A stretch of DNA of 64,000 bases from NCBI RefSeq assembly GCF_001426585.1, contig NZ_LMEI01000012.1, positions 636,379 to 700,378 of the forward strand, given 5' to 3'. Source of the DNA: Streptomyces sp. Root431. GTDB lineage: Bacteria > Actinomycetota > Actinomycetes > Streptomycetales > Streptomycetaceae. Each line of letters starts with the position of its first letter. Positions within the stretch are counted from its first letter, which is position 1. Below, piece by piece: positions 1-7,881 of the stretch. The notes below the pieces were generated by a model. The model was given only the letters and a program-made list of their open reading frames with translations. It had not been told where the DNA came from and searched no databases. Position numbers and translations under genes: made by a program.

Positions 1-70
1 CGCGAGCGCTCAGGAACGGTCGTACCTGGTCACGACCGGTCCCCCGCACCCCACCCCGTACGCTCGTGTC

Positions 71-865
71 ATGGCCCCGCGCACCACCCGCCCCGTCGGC
101 ACACCGACCCGCGGGACCACCAACCCCAACCGTCTGCGCCGCATGGACCGCTGGATCGCCGCCGTCCACGGCCCCGCCCTGCGCCGCTCCCCCGAGCCGC
201 CGCTCGCCGTCGACCTCGGTTACGGGGCCGCTCCCTGGACCGCCGTCGAGCTCCTCGCCCGGCTGCGGACCGCCGAGCCCCGCACCCGGCTCTACGGCAT
301 CGAGATCGAGCCCGCCCGCGTCGAGGCCGCGAAGCCGTACGAGCACGAGGGCCTCGCCTTCCTGCACGGCGGCTTCGAGGTGCCGGTGCCCGGCGCGGTC
401 GCCCTGATCCGCGCGGCGAACGTGCTCCGCCAGTACGACGAGGAGCAGGTCGCGGCCGTCTGGGCCCGGCTGTGCGGGCGGCTCGCGCCCGGCGGACTGC
501 TCGTCGAGGGCACCTGCGACGAGATCGGGCGGCGGCACGTGTGGGTGGCCCTCGACTCGGACGGGCCGCGGACGGTGACCTTCGCGACCCGACTCGGCTC
601 GCTGGAGCGCCCCTCGGACCTGGCGGAGCGGCTCCCGAAGGCCCTCATCCACCGCAACGTCCCGGGCGAGCCGGTGCACGCCTTCCTGCGGGACTTCGAC
701 CGGGCGTGGGCGGCGGCCTCCCCGTACGCCTCGCTGGGCGCGCGACAGCGCTGGATCCGTTCCGTACGCGAACTGGCGGCGGACTGGCCGCTGACGGACG
801 GTCCGCGGCGGTGGCGGCAGGGCGAGGTGACGGTGCGGTGGGAGGCACTGGCGCCACGCCCCTGA
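71..865 (+). CDS. class I SAM-dependent methyltransferase
   Basis: 264 aa. A glycine-rich SAM-binding motif I (VDLGYGAAPW, about residues 47-56) is followed by an acidic motif (GIEIEPARV, about 75) and a post-II loop (LAPGGLLVEG, about 138), the order seen in Rossmann-fold methyltransferases. The substrate cannot be told from sequence. The ATG at 71 lies about 6 nt after a TACGCT -10-like hexamer and has no Shine-Dalgarno, so the mRNA is probably leaderless. It stands alone, with no operon partner in view. Confidence 0.85.
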   Translation: MAPRTTRPVGTPTRGTTNPNRLRRMDRWIAAVHGPALRRSPEPPLAVDLGYGAAPWTAVELLARLRTAEPRTRLYGIEIEPARVEAAKPYEHEGLAFLHGGFEVPVPGAVALIRAANVLRQYDEEQVAAVWARLCGRLAPGGLLVEGTCDEIGRRHVWVALDSDGPRTVTFATRLGSLERPSDLAERLPKALIHRNVPGEPVHAFLRDFDRAWAAASPYASLGARQRWIRSVRELAADWPLTDGPRRWRQGEVTVRWEALAPRP

Positions 866-951
866 CGGCGCCCCCACCGCTCCCCTGACGGCGGCCCCGC
901 CTCGCCCCTGACGCCGACCCCGTCGCTCCTCTGACGGCGCCCCCGCCCTCC
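861..951. repeat. imperfect 22-24 bp tandem repeat (4 copies)
   Basis: Four degenerate copies begin near 861, 883, 905 and 929, each carrying a CTGACG core followed by a C-rich stretch. The first copy contains the TGA stop of the methyltransferase gene, so the array begins at the gene end. The rest of the gap up to 1162 holds no gene I can support. Confidence 0.6.
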
Positions 952-1033
952 CCCCTTCCCCCGCTTTCCCCAACTCCCGCTGAATTTCGCGTACGTCGGG
1001 AACGCCCCTCGCGTATCGCTCGTCCCCCTGAGG

Positions 1034-1058
1034 GGAACCGGCCCGGCAGGCCCAGGTT
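1034..1058 (+). promoter_or_regulatory. possible SigE-type promoter upstream of the NlpC/P60 gene
   Basis: GGAAC at 1034-1038 and GGTT at 55-58 of the same line are separated by 16 nt, similar to SigE (cell-envelope stress) promoters of Streptomyces. It lies about 105 nt upstream of the GTG start of a cell-wall hydrolase, which is a plausible target. Short degenerate motifs like this occur by chance, so confidence is low. Confidence 0.3.
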
Positions 1059-1162
1059 TCCCCTGTTGTTTTGCGGTTTCGCATGGCACTATCGCCAAGG
1101 TCACCGCTAAGTTACTGACGGTAAATCAGATAGAGACGCGGGCCGTTTACGAGGGGGAGCTT

Positions 1163-2212
1163 GTGAACCGACGTCGCCACACCACCGCCGCGATCACCGT
1201 GATCTGCGCCCTGGCGGTGCTGGCCTCACCGGCTTTGACCCTTCAGGCCGCCGCCGCGCCCCTGCCGCCTCCCCCGCCGAAGAAGAGCCTGGAGGAGGTG
1301 CGCAAGGAGATAGACGTCCTGTACCGGCAGGCCGCCGTCGCCACCGACGCGTACAACCTCGCCGAGGAGAAGACCAAGGAGCAGTCCGCCGAGATCGTCC
1401 GGCTCGCCCGGATGATCGTCGAGGGCCGCGAGAAGGTCGAGGACCTCAAGGCCAAGGCGGGCGCCGCCGCCCGCGCCCAGTACCGCAACGGCGGACTCCC
1501 GGACGGCGCGCAGCTCGTCCTCACCGACGACCCGCAGCTCTTCCTCGACACCGCGGGCCGGCTCAAGGCCGGGGCGAAGGCCACCACGGACCTCCTCGGC
1601 GAGATGACCCGCGCCCAGGCCGAGTTGGGCGTCTACGCGAAGGACGCCGGCGACAACTGGACCAAGCTGGAGGCCCACCGGGTCAAGCAGGCCCAGGCGA
1701 AGAAGGAGATCAACGACAAGATCGCCGCGGCCAAGAAGCTGGAGTCCACGCTCGCCGCGGAGGAGCGGGAGCGGCTGCGCCGCCTCGAGGAGCAGGCGCA
1801 GTACCGGGCCCAGACGACGTGGCTCGACACGGGCATCCTCGGCGACCTCACGACCGGGGCGACCGCGCGGGGCAAGAAGGCGGTCGAGTTCGCGACGGCG
1901 CAGGTCGGCAAGCCGTACATCTGGGGAGCGGAGGGCCCGGACTCGTACGACTGCTCCGGCCTCACCCAGCTCGCCTGGGGCAAGGCGGGGCTCCCGATCC
2001 CGCGCACCTCGCAGGAGCAGTGGCGGCTGCTGCCGCGCGTGGACATCAAGGACATGCGGCCGGGCGACCTGATCGTCTACTTCAAGGACGCGAGCCACAT
2101 CGGGATGTACATCGGCAAGGGCGCGATCGTGCACGCGCCGCGCCCCGGCCGGAACGTGACGATCGCAGGGGCGGGCTCGATGGAGATCCTGGGAGTCGTA
2201 CGCCCGGGGTAG
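1163..2212 (+). CDS. secreted NlpC/P60 (C40) peptidoglycan endopeptidase
   Basis: 349 aa. An N-terminal signal peptide (about residues 1-32, ending in an Ala-rich cleavage region) is followed by a long charged coiled coil (about 40-215) and a C-terminal NlpC/P60 domain. The catalytic triad is visible: Cys264 in YDCSGLTQ, His312 in SHIGMYIG and His324 in IVHAP. The family cleaves D-Glu-mDAP stem-peptide bonds outside the cell, and the coiled coil is typical of RipA-like hydrolases that need activation. The GTG start follows a GAGGGGGAG Shine-Dalgarno. Transcribed alone. Confidence 0.93.
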   Translation: MNRRRHTTAAITVICALAVLASPALTLQAAAAPLPPPPPKKSLEEVRKEIDVLYRQAAVATDAYNLAEEKTKEQSAEIVRLARMIVEGREKVEDLKAKAGAAARAQYRNGGLPDGAQLVLTDDPQLFLDTAGRLKAGAKATTDLLGEMTRAQAELGVYAKDAGDNWTKLEAHRVKQAQAKKEINDKIAAAKKLESTLAAEERERLRRLEEQAQYRAQTTWLDTGILGDLTTGATARGKKAVEFATAQVGKPYIWGAEGPDSYDCSGLTQLAWGKAGLPIPRTSQEQWRLLPRVDIKDMRPGDLIVYFKDASHIGMYIGKGAIVHAPRPGRNVTIAGAGSMEILGVVRPG

Positions 2213-2641
2213 TGGGTGACGGGGTGGCGGGCCCCTGCACGGCTCCTGCATGGCCCCCCGCACGACTCCTGCACGACCTCCTGCATGGCTCCTGCACGAC
2301 CTCCTGCATGGCTCCTGCACGACCTCCTGCATGGCTCCCGCACGGCCCCCTACATGGCGGGATTGCACCCCGACCCTGTGACCGGAATCATCCGTCCGAC
2401 CTGACGGACATCCCGGCCCGGCGTGACCTTTCTCATTGCCGCCCGGCCCCTCCCGCGGCCGCTCGCGGGCCTTCCGGTGACAACTACCTCCCCTTCCGCG
2501 GCATATGCCAAGTCCGGGGAGGCCACTCGCGGACTGATCACCATTCCGCTGCGCACCGACCTACCGCTAGGGTCCGGGACGGGCGGGGCGCCACCCGGCG
2601 CCCTGCGCACCCTCGGGGGGAGGGAAGGAAGCTCCGGACCG
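2213..2641. other. 429-bp gap with a tandem repeat, no supported gene
   Basis: Between the wall hydrolase and the PP2C phosphatase there is a tandem repeat (2270-2338), then a stretch open in the phosphatase frame. That upstream frame shows no conserved features, so I place the phosphatase start at 2642 and treat this interval as non-coding. Confidence 0.5.
2270..2338. repeat. 23-bp perfect tandem repeat, three copies
   Basis: Copies at 2270-2292, 2293-2315 and 2316-2338 are identical. Each is made of two related halves, TGCACGACCTCC (12 nt) and TGCATGGCTCC (11 nt). Degenerate halves flank the array on both sides (about 2235-2269 and 2339-2352). The 23-bp period is not a multiple of three, which argues against coding function. 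There are no unique spacers, so it is not a CRISPR array. Confidence 0.9.
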
Positions 2642-3949
2642 ATGCCCGTATCCGTACCCCGCCAGAGAATCGTCTCTGCTGCCGCGGGAACCGGCGACGC
2701 CACCGCTATGGACGCCACCGTTATGACTGGCACAGGCACAGGAACCGACCGCGATCGCACCGATCTCACCCTCCTGGTCGTCGAGGACGACCCGGCGGGT
2801 GCCCTTGCCGTACCCGAACTCCTCGACGCGGCGGACGCCGCCGGCACCCGCGTCCGCATCCGGACCGCGCGCAACCTCACCGAGGCCGAGCGGCTCCTCA
2901 CCGACGACGTCCACTGCGTCCTCGTCGACCTCTCCCTGCCCGGCCCCCGCGCGGCCGCGGGGGACGACCCGCTCGCCCCGCTCCGCCACATCCTGCGCCT
3001 CGCCCCGCGCCACGCCGTCCTCGCCCTCGCGGCCTCGGCGGACGCGGAGCTCGCGGCCGAGGCGGTACGGGTCGGCGCCCAGGACCACCTCTTCCGCGAG
3101 GAGCTCGACGGGCGGCTGCTCAGCCGCGCCATCCGGTACGCGGTCGAACGCAAGCGCGCCGACGCCGTCCAGGTGAAGCTCGCGGAGTCCCGGCTGCGGG
3201 CCCAGGAGAACGCCCGCCTGGAGCGGGGACTGCTCCCGACGCCCCTCCTGGAGGGCTCCGACCTGCGGTTCGCGGCCCACTACCGGCCCGGCCGCTCGCG
3301 CGCGCTGCTCGGCGGCGACTTCTACGACGTGGTCCGTACGCCCGACGGCACGGTCCACGCCATGATCGGCGACGTCTGCGGGCACGGGCCCGACGAGGCG
3401 GCCCTCGGGGTCGAGCTGCGGATCGCCTGGCGTGCGCTGACCTTCGCGGGGCTGTGCGGGGACGAGCTGCTCTCGACGATGCAGCAGGTCCTGGAGCACG
3501 AGCGGGAGAGCGAGGAGATCTTCGCGACCCTCTGCACCGTCGACATCGCGCCCGACGGACGCCGGGCGGGCCTCTGCCTCGCCGGCCACCCGTCACCGCT
3601 GATCGCCCGGCAGGGACGGGTCGCCCGGCTGCTTCCGTACGAGGACGGCGGCCCGGCCCTGGGCCTGCTGCCGCGCGCCCGCTGGCCGCGCCGCCAGGTG
3701 GAGCTGGGCGGGGCGTGGAGCCTGCTCATGTACACGGACGGACTGATCGAGGGCCGCTCGGCCGGCCCCGGCTCGCCGCGGCTCGGTCAGGACGGGATGG
3801 TCGAGATGATCAACCGGCAGCTGTCCGAGGGCCTGCGGGGCGACGAGCTCCTGGAGGCGGCGGTGACGGAGGTACGGGCGCTGAACGGCGGCGAGCTGAC
3901 GGACGACGTCGCCGTCCTGGCGCTGGAACGGGACAGGGCCCGGGGATGA
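2642..3949 (+). CDS. receiver-like domain fused to SpoIIE/PP2C Ser/Thr phosphatase
   Basis: 435 aa from ATG 2642; an ATG at 2708 is the main alternative. The N-terminal half resembles a response-regulator receiver (acidic VVEDDP, Asp in LVDLSLPG), but the usual conserved Lys is an Arg (HLFREE), so phosphorylation may be altered. The C-terminal half is a PPM/SpoIIE domain with metal-binding motifs GGDFYDVV, GDVCGHG, YTDGLIE and DDVAVL. RsbU-like proteins of this type usually dephosphorylate anti-sigma-factor antagonists. No anti-sigma partner is adjacent, so the pathway is open. Confidence 0.88.
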   Translation: MPVSVPRQRIVSAAAGTGDATAMDATVMTGTGTGTDRDRTDLTLLVVEDDPAGALAVPELLDAADAAGTRVRIRTARNLTEAERLLTDDVHCVLVDLSLPGPRAAAGDDPLAPLRHILRLAPRHAVLALAASADAELAAEAVRVGAQDHLFREELDGRLLSRAIRYAVERKRADAVQVKLAESRLRAQENARLERGLLPTPLLEGSDLRFAAHYRPGRSRALLGGDFYDVVRTPDGTVHAMIGDVCGHGPDEAALGVELRIAWRALTFAGLCGDELLSTMQQVLEHERESEEIFATLCTVDIAPDGRRAGLCLAGHPSPLIARQGRVARLLPYEDGGPALGLLPRARWPRRQVELGGAWSLLMYTDGLIEGRSAGPGSPRLGQDGMVEMINRQLSEGLRGDELLEAAVTEVRALNGGELTDDVAVLALERDRARG

Positions 3950-3989
3950 CCCCAGGCCCTGCCGTCACTGTCTCTCCGTACGGTTTCCG

Positions 3990-4334
3990 CTACCGGCCGC
4001 CGTTGTAGGGGCCGTACGGTCCGTCGCTACTGGAGCCGCCGCCCCGGCGGCCCCGGCCTCCGCCGGACACCTGCGCGAGCGCGGGGCGCACGTCCACCAT
4101 GAAGACGATGGCGGCGATCAGCCCGGCGATCTGCAGGAACAGCATCGGCACCAGCAGGTTCAGGGCGATGTTGATGCCCAGGATGATCAGCCAGAACTTC
4201 TTCGTCTGCTTCTCGGCGGCGCGGTAGGCGTCCTCGCGCGCCATGGCGGCGAAGACGAGCGCGGCGACGGCGAAGCCGGTGAAGATCAGGAAGGTCACCA
4301 GGGTGAGAAGGGAGTCGAATCCCGCGCGCAACAT
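3990..4334 (-). CDS. DUF2516 family membrane protein
   Basis: About 114 aa. Hydrophobic helices lie at about residues 10-32 and 50-85, followed by a Gly/Ser/Arg-rich C-terminal tail. The pattern fits the actinobacterial DUF2516 family of unknown function. I prefer ATG 4334, preceded by AGGCGG at suitable spacing, over the in-frame GTG at 4343. It lies downstream of the hbhA-like gene on the same strand with a 104-bp gap that has its own candidate regulatory repeats, so it is probably transcribed separately. Confidence 0.8.
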   Translation of the reverse strand: MLRAGFDSLLTLVTFLIFTGFAVAALVFAAMAREDAYRAAEKQTKKFWLIILGINIALNLLVPMLFLQIAGLIAAIVFMVDVRPALAQVSGGGRGRRGGGSSSDGPYGPYNGGR

Positions 4335-4381
4335 GCTGAGCACCGCCTAGTGGTGATGTGGAGAAAGCGCCTCGCGGTCAA

Positions 4382-4411
4382 GGTACCCGTTACAACGCAT
4401 CGGGTACCCGT
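4382..4411 (-). promoter_or_regulatory. 9-bp direct repeats 21 bp apart upstream of DUF2516
   Basis: GGTACCCGT occurs at 4382-4390 and exactly again at 4403-4411, two helical turns apart. On the minus strand they sit directly upstream of a TTGACC hexamer (complement of 4376-4381) that could be a -35 element for the DUF2516 gene. A convincing -10 was not found. Candidate activator site only. Confidence 0.4.
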
Positions 4412-4438
4412 ATTGGTGCCCGACCCGTCCCCGGCCCG

Positions 4439-5038
4439 CTACTCCGTCGCGGCAGCGGTCGCCTTCTTGGCGGAAGCCTTGCGGGCGGCGGGCTTCTTGG
4501 CGGGCGCCTCGCCGGCGTCGGCCACCGGGCTCTCGTCCGAGGTCTCCGCCACCGGCTCGGACACGGGCCCGGACACCGCCTCCGCCTCCGACCCGGACTC
4601 CGCCTCCGGCTCGACGACGACGGCGATCTCGGTGATCTGCTCGGCGGCCTCGCCACGCCAGGCCTTGACGGCCTCCTCACCGTGGGCGGCGACCTCCTCG
4701 TACTTCTCGCGCGCCTTCACCGCGTACTCGGCGGCCACGCCGACGCCACGGAGGGCGAGGTCCTGAGCGGTCTCGCCGAGCTTCTTGAGGTCCGTGTCGA
4801 GACCGCCGACGACCTCGGCGAACTTCGACTGCACGGTGACCTGGGCCTCCTTGGCCTGCGCGGTCACCTTCTCCTGTACGGCCTTCGGGTCGGTCTTCCG
4901 CACGGCCTCGATACGGGCGGGCGCCTCGGCGGCGATCTGCTCGATCAGGCCGGGAACCTTCCGGGCCTGCCGTACGGCGAGGTCGGCGGTGCCGGCGGCG
5001 AAGAAGAGAGGGGTACGCAGTTCGTCGATGATGGCCAT
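4439..5038 (-). CDS. heparin-binding hemagglutinin (HbhA)-like protein
   Basis: 199 aa. The N-terminal two thirds is a predicted long amphipathic helix/coiled coil and the C-terminus is a Glu/Ala/Pro tract ending in Lys/Ala-rich repeats (KKPAARKASAKK), the lay-out of mycobacterial HbhA adhesins. In Streptomyces the role is unknown; wall or lipid association is possible. ATG 5038 is chosen because GGGAGG lies 8 nt upstream; the longer frame adds a peptide with no support. It follows the XRE regulator gene by 31 bp and is probably co-transcribed with it. Confidence 0.82.
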   Translation of the reverse strand: MAIIDELRTPLFFAAGTADLAVRQARKVPGLIEQIAAEAPARIEAVRKTDPKAVQEKVTAQAKEAQVTVQSKFAEVVGGLDTDLKKLGETAQDLALRGVGVAAEYAVKAREKYEEVAAHGEEAVKAWRGEAAEQITEIAVVVEPEAESGSEAEAVSGPVSEPVAETSDESPVADAGEAPAKKPAARKASAKKATAAATE

Positions 5039-5069
5039 GCTGGTGGTCCTCCCGGGTGTGGCGTACGTA

Positions 5070-5510
5070 CTAGAGGGTGTCGGCGGCCGGGGCATCGGCC
5101 CCGTCGCCGCCGTTCGCCGCAGCGGCGGCGGAAGCGGATGCGGCGGCGGAAGCGGCGGCCGCCTCGGCGGCGTTCTCCTTGCGGAACGAGTCGTAGATCT
5201 GGAGCAGCACCTGCTTCTGCCGCTCGTTGATCGAGGGATCGGCGAGGACGACGGCGCGCGTCTCCAGCTCCTCCCGCTCCTTCTCGTCGAGGATCCCGGC
5301 CCGCACGTAGAGCGTCTCGGCGGAGATCCGCAGCGCCTTGGCGACCTGCTGGAGCACCTCCGCGCTGGGCTTCCGCAGCCCCCGCTCGATCTGGCTCAGA
5401 TACGGATTCGACACGCCGGCCGCCTCGGCGAGCTGCCGCAGGGACAACTGCGCGGTCCGCCGCTGTTCGCGGAGGTACTCACCGAGATTGCCGACGTTGA
5501 GCGATGCCAT
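5070..5510 (-). CDS. XRE-family helix-turn-helix regulator
   Basis: 146 aa. An HTH_3/Cro-CI domain occupies about residues 8-65, with the recognition segment in AAGVSNPYLSQIERGLRKPS. A helical middle follows, then a low-complexity Ala/Ser tail without a ligand-binding domain. It lies upstream of the HbhA-like gene in one operon and diverges from an AraC-type gene. A palindrome in the divergent promoter (5540-5559) is a likely autoregulatory site. Start at ATG 5510 fits the domain boundary. Confidence 0.88.
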   Translation of the reverse strand: MASLNVGNLGEYLREQRRTAQLSLRQLAEAAGVSNPYLSQIERGLRKPSAEVLQQVAKALRISAETLYVRAGILDEKEREELETRAVVLADPSINERQKQVLLQIYDSFRKENAAEAAAASAAASASAAAAANGGDGADAPAADTL

Positions 5511-5529
5511 GCCCCGACCATGCCAGCCT

Positions 5530-5559
5530 TTGCTAACTATTGCAAGCAGGCGCTTGCAA
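5530..5559. promoter_or_regulatory. palindromic operator between XRE and AraC-type genes
   Basis: TTGCAAGC (5540-5547) and GCTTGCAA (5552-5559) form a perfect 8-bp inverted repeat with a 4-bp centre. A third half-site, TTGCTAAC (5530-5537), lies one helical turn upstream in direct orientation. The position 30-50 bp ahead of the XRE start codon suits an XRE binding site. Inferred, not demonstrated. Confidence 0.5.
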
Positions 5560-5597
5560 GAGTGTCGCCGTCGGTGGGCCGTGCCATGCTGGGCAGG

Positions 5598-5993
5598 GTG
5601 AGGCTGGAGGATCTGGTGCGGCTGCGGCGCGCGCGGGACGTGATGGACCGCGATTACGCGCTGCCGCTCGACGTACCCGCGCTGGCCAGGGTCGCGCTCA
5701 TGTCGGCCGGGCACTTCTCGCGCAGCTTCCGTGCCGCGTACGGCGAGACTCCGTACAACTACCTGATGACCCGGCGCGTCGAGCGGGCGAAGGCCTTGCT
5801 GCGGCGGGGCGATCTGAGTGTGACCGAGGTCTGCTTCGCGGTCGGCTGCACCTCGCTCGGGTCGTTCAGCTCGCGCTTCACGGAGCTGGTGGGCGAGACG
5901 CCGAGCGCCTACCGGGCCCGGCGCAACGAGGCGGGTGCCGTGATCCCGGCGTGCGTGGCGAAGGTGCTCACGCGCCCGGCCAGAAACGGGTGA
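5598..5993 (+). CDS. AraC-family regulator (DNA-binding domain only)
   Basis: 131 aa. Two helix-turn-helix motifs of the AraC/XylS type are visible (LARVALMSAGHFSRSFR and VTEVCFAVGCTSLGSFSSRF), with the signature GETPSAYR near the end. There is no N-terminal ligand-binding domain, so it is a stand-alone DNA-binding type. I favour the GTG at 5598 (reads V-RLEDLVRLRRARD, beginning as homologues do); ATG 5586 is possible. It precedes a VOC-domain gene, a common Streptomyces pairing in which the regulator controls the dioxygenase/glyoxalase-like protein. Confidence 0.87.
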   Translation: MRLEDLVRLRRARDVMDRDYALPLDVPALARVALMSAGHFSRSFRAAYGETPYNYLMTRRVERAKALLRRGDLSVTEVCFAVGCTSLGSFSSRFTELVGETPSAYRARRNEAGAVIPACVAKVLTRPARNG

Positions 5994-6139
5994 GGACGGC
6001 GGAGGACGGCCGGCGGAGGACGGCCGGTGAACGCCGGGGACCGGCTGACGGAGGGCCGACGGAGGGCCACTGCACCGCGTGGCCGAAGCGGTCACGATCG
6101 GAGAAGCGGATTCCGGGTGCCCGTCGTAGCGTCGAATCC

Positions 6140-6556
6140 ATGAACGTCACACTCTCCCAATGCTTCATCGCCGTCGACGACCACGACAAGGCGCTCACCT
6201 TCTACCGCGACGCCCTCGGCCTCGAGGTCCGCAACGACGTCGGGTTCGAGGGGATGCGCTGGGTGACCGTCGGTGCGCCCTCGCAGCCCGACGTGGAGAT
6301 CGTCCTCGAACCGCCGCTCGCCGACCCCAACGCCTCGGCCGCCGACCGCCAGGCCATGGCGGAACTCCTCGCCAAGGGCATGCTGCGCGGCGTGATCTTC
6401 TCCACCGACGACGTCGACGCCACTTTCGAGCAGATCCGGGCGGCGGGCGGCGAGGTCCTTCAGGAGCCGGTCGACCAGCCGTACGGCGTCCGCGACTGCG
6501 CCTTCCGCGACCCGGCGGGCAACATGCTCCGGTTCTCCCAGCCCCGCTCCGCCTGA
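6140..6556 (+). CDS. VOC-family (glyoxalase/bleomycin resistance) protein
   Basis: 138 aa, the size of a single vicinal-oxygen-chelate subunit. It contains paired beta-alpha-beta-beta-beta modules (FIAVDDHDKALTFYRDALGLEV near the start; VIFSTDDVDATFEQIRAAGG later) and the terminal FRDPAGNMLRF motif with metal-ligand positions. The substrate is unknown. ATG 6140 sits about 6 nt after a TAGCGT hexamer, suggesting leaderless transcription. Probably controlled by the AraC-type gene just upstream. Confidence 0.9.
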   Translation: MNVTLSQCFIAVDDHDKALTFYRDALGLEVRNDVGFEGMRWVTVGAPSQPDVEIVLEPPLADPNASAADRQAMAELLAKGMLRGVIFSTDDVDATFEQIRAAGGEVLQEPVDQPYGVRDCAFRDPAGNMLRFSQPRSA

Positions 6557-6570
6557 CCGAGTCCGCGTAC

Positions 6571-6612
6571 GAGTACGAGTACGAGTACGAGTACGAGTAC
6601 GAGTACGAGTAC
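6571..6612. repeat. hexanucleotide microsatellite, seven GAGTAC units
   Basis: Seven perfect GAGTAC units run from 6571 to 6612, with a degenerate unit on each side. The array lies between the VOC gene stop and the DinB gene. If read through it would encode Glu-Tyr or Val-Arg dipeptides, but no gene covers it. Confidence 0.95.
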
Positions 6613-6683
6613 GCGTCCGATTAGCCCACCTCCCTCCCGCCCCCGCATGGCAGCATGTCCGGAGGTCAACAGGGAGGTTCGGC

Positions 6684-7271
6684 ATGACAGTTGAGACGCA
6701 GACCCCGGAAGCGGCGGGCCCCCGGCGGCGCGCGGACGTCCTCGAGGAGGCGGCGCACGCGGGGCCCCGCCGCTTCACCCGTCCCGCGACCGGGGACGAG
6801 CGGCAGATGCTCGTCGGGTTCCTGGCGGACCAGCGCGCGACCCTGGTCCTGAAGTGCGCGGGCATCACGGACGACCTGGCCCGCCGCGCCGTCGAACCGT
6901 CCACGCTCTCGCTCCTCGGCCTGGTCCGGCACCTCGCCGACGTCGAGCGCCACTGGTTCCGCGAGATCCTCGCCGGCCAGGCCGACGCCGCCCCGCTCTT
7001 CTCCTCCCCCGCCGACCCGGACGGGGACTTCGACGGCGCCACTCCCGACGCGGCGACCGTCACCGCGGCCTGGGACGCCTGGCACGCGGCCGTGGACTTC
7101 GCCGAACGCTTCACGGCCGAGGCCCCCGACCTCGACATCTCGGCCCACGACGCCTGGCGCGGAACCGTCTCCCTGCGCTGGGTCCTCATCCACATGATCG
7201 AGGAGTACGCCCGCCACAACGGCCACGCCGACCTCCTGCGCGAGCGCATCGACGGCGCCACCGGCGTGTGA
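6684..7271 (+). CDS. DinB-family (DUF664) protein
   Basis: 195 aa. A four-helix DinB/DUF664 fold is indicated by QMLVGFLADQRATLVLKCAG, LVRHLADVERHWFREILAG and the C-terminal HMIEEYARHNGHADLLRE. Three His residues in these helices match the usual metal triad. In actinobacteria many members are mycothiol-dependent transferases. AGGGAGG lies 6-8 nt before ATG 6684. Monocistronic. Confidence 0.88.
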   Translation: MTVETQTPEAAGPRRRADVLEEAAHAGPRRFTRPATGDERQMLVGFLADQRATLVLKCAGITDDLARRAVEPSTLSLLGLVRHLADVERHWFREILAGQADAAPLFSSPADPDGDFDGATPDAATVTAAWDAWHAAVDFAERFTAEAPDLDISAHDAWRGTVSLRWVLIHMIEEYARHNGHADLLRERIDGATGV

Positions 7272-7278
7272 GCGGCGC

Positions 7279-7782
7279 TCACCCCGCCCAGGCGGCGAGC
7301 GCCGCGTAGTCGGCGTCGCCGAGCCCGCGCCGGGGATCCACCCGGTGGAGGAGCGCCCGGCCGGGGTGCCGGGCGGCGACCCACACCCGGTCGGCGCCCC
7401 CGATCTCGTCGTCCACCCAGGCGAACGCCCGCCCCGCCGCCCACTCCACCAGCGCCGGCACCTTCCAGTGGACGCCCGGCTCCTCGGGACCGTCCGGCCA
7501 GGGGACGACGGGCAGATCGGGCAGCCCGAGACGCGGGGCGACCCAGGCGTTGGCGTCCTCCCCCCACGTCGTCGCCCACACCAGCTCGTACGGGAGCGCG
7601 GCGAGCCGCGCCCCGTGCACCGGGTCGAGCCGCGCGAGGAGCGGACTCACGGACGGGGGCGGCGCGGGCGGATACGTCGGGTACGCCTCTTCCCCCGTGC
7701 CGCCGAAGGGGATCAGCGGCCCGTCCACGTCCAGGAAGAGCAGGGGTGACGCTGCGCCGGTCGCTCCCGTAAGGCCTGCCAT
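7279..7782 (-). CDS. HAD-like hydrolase-type hypothetical protein
   Basis: 167 aa. The start carries LLFLDVDGPLIPFG, the HAD motif I (DxDG). Later WATTWGEDAN and FAWVDDEI resemble motifs II and IV of small HAD-like proteins common in Streptomyces. The substrate is unknown. It is convergent with the DinB gene, only 7 bp separating the stops, and diverges from the MarR gene. Confidence 0.75.
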   Translation of the reverse strand: MAGLTGATGAASPLLFLDVDGPLIPFGGTGEEAYPTYPPAPPPSVSPLLARLDPVHGARLAALPYELVWATTWGEDANAWVAPRLGLPDLPVVPWPDGPEEPGVHWKVPALVEWAAGRAFAWVDDEIGGADRVWVAARHPGRALLHRVDPRRGLGDADYAALAAWAG

Positions 7783-7881
7783 GCCCCCATCGTGCCCGCC
7801 CCCGCACGCCTCCGCTCCGCCCCGAAGTCATTCACTTCCAGACGATCCGCGACGGATCGACTTCTCGTTACCCTGGCAGGC

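Noticed and set aside
888..1162. c-di-AMP (ydaO) riboswitch upstream of the NlpC/P60 gene
   Set aside because: Such riboswitches control wall hydrolases in actinobacteria, but I could not find the conserved ydaO core sequences here.
2230..2352. CRISPR array
   Set aside because: Repeats are contiguous with no unique spacers and no cas genes in the window.
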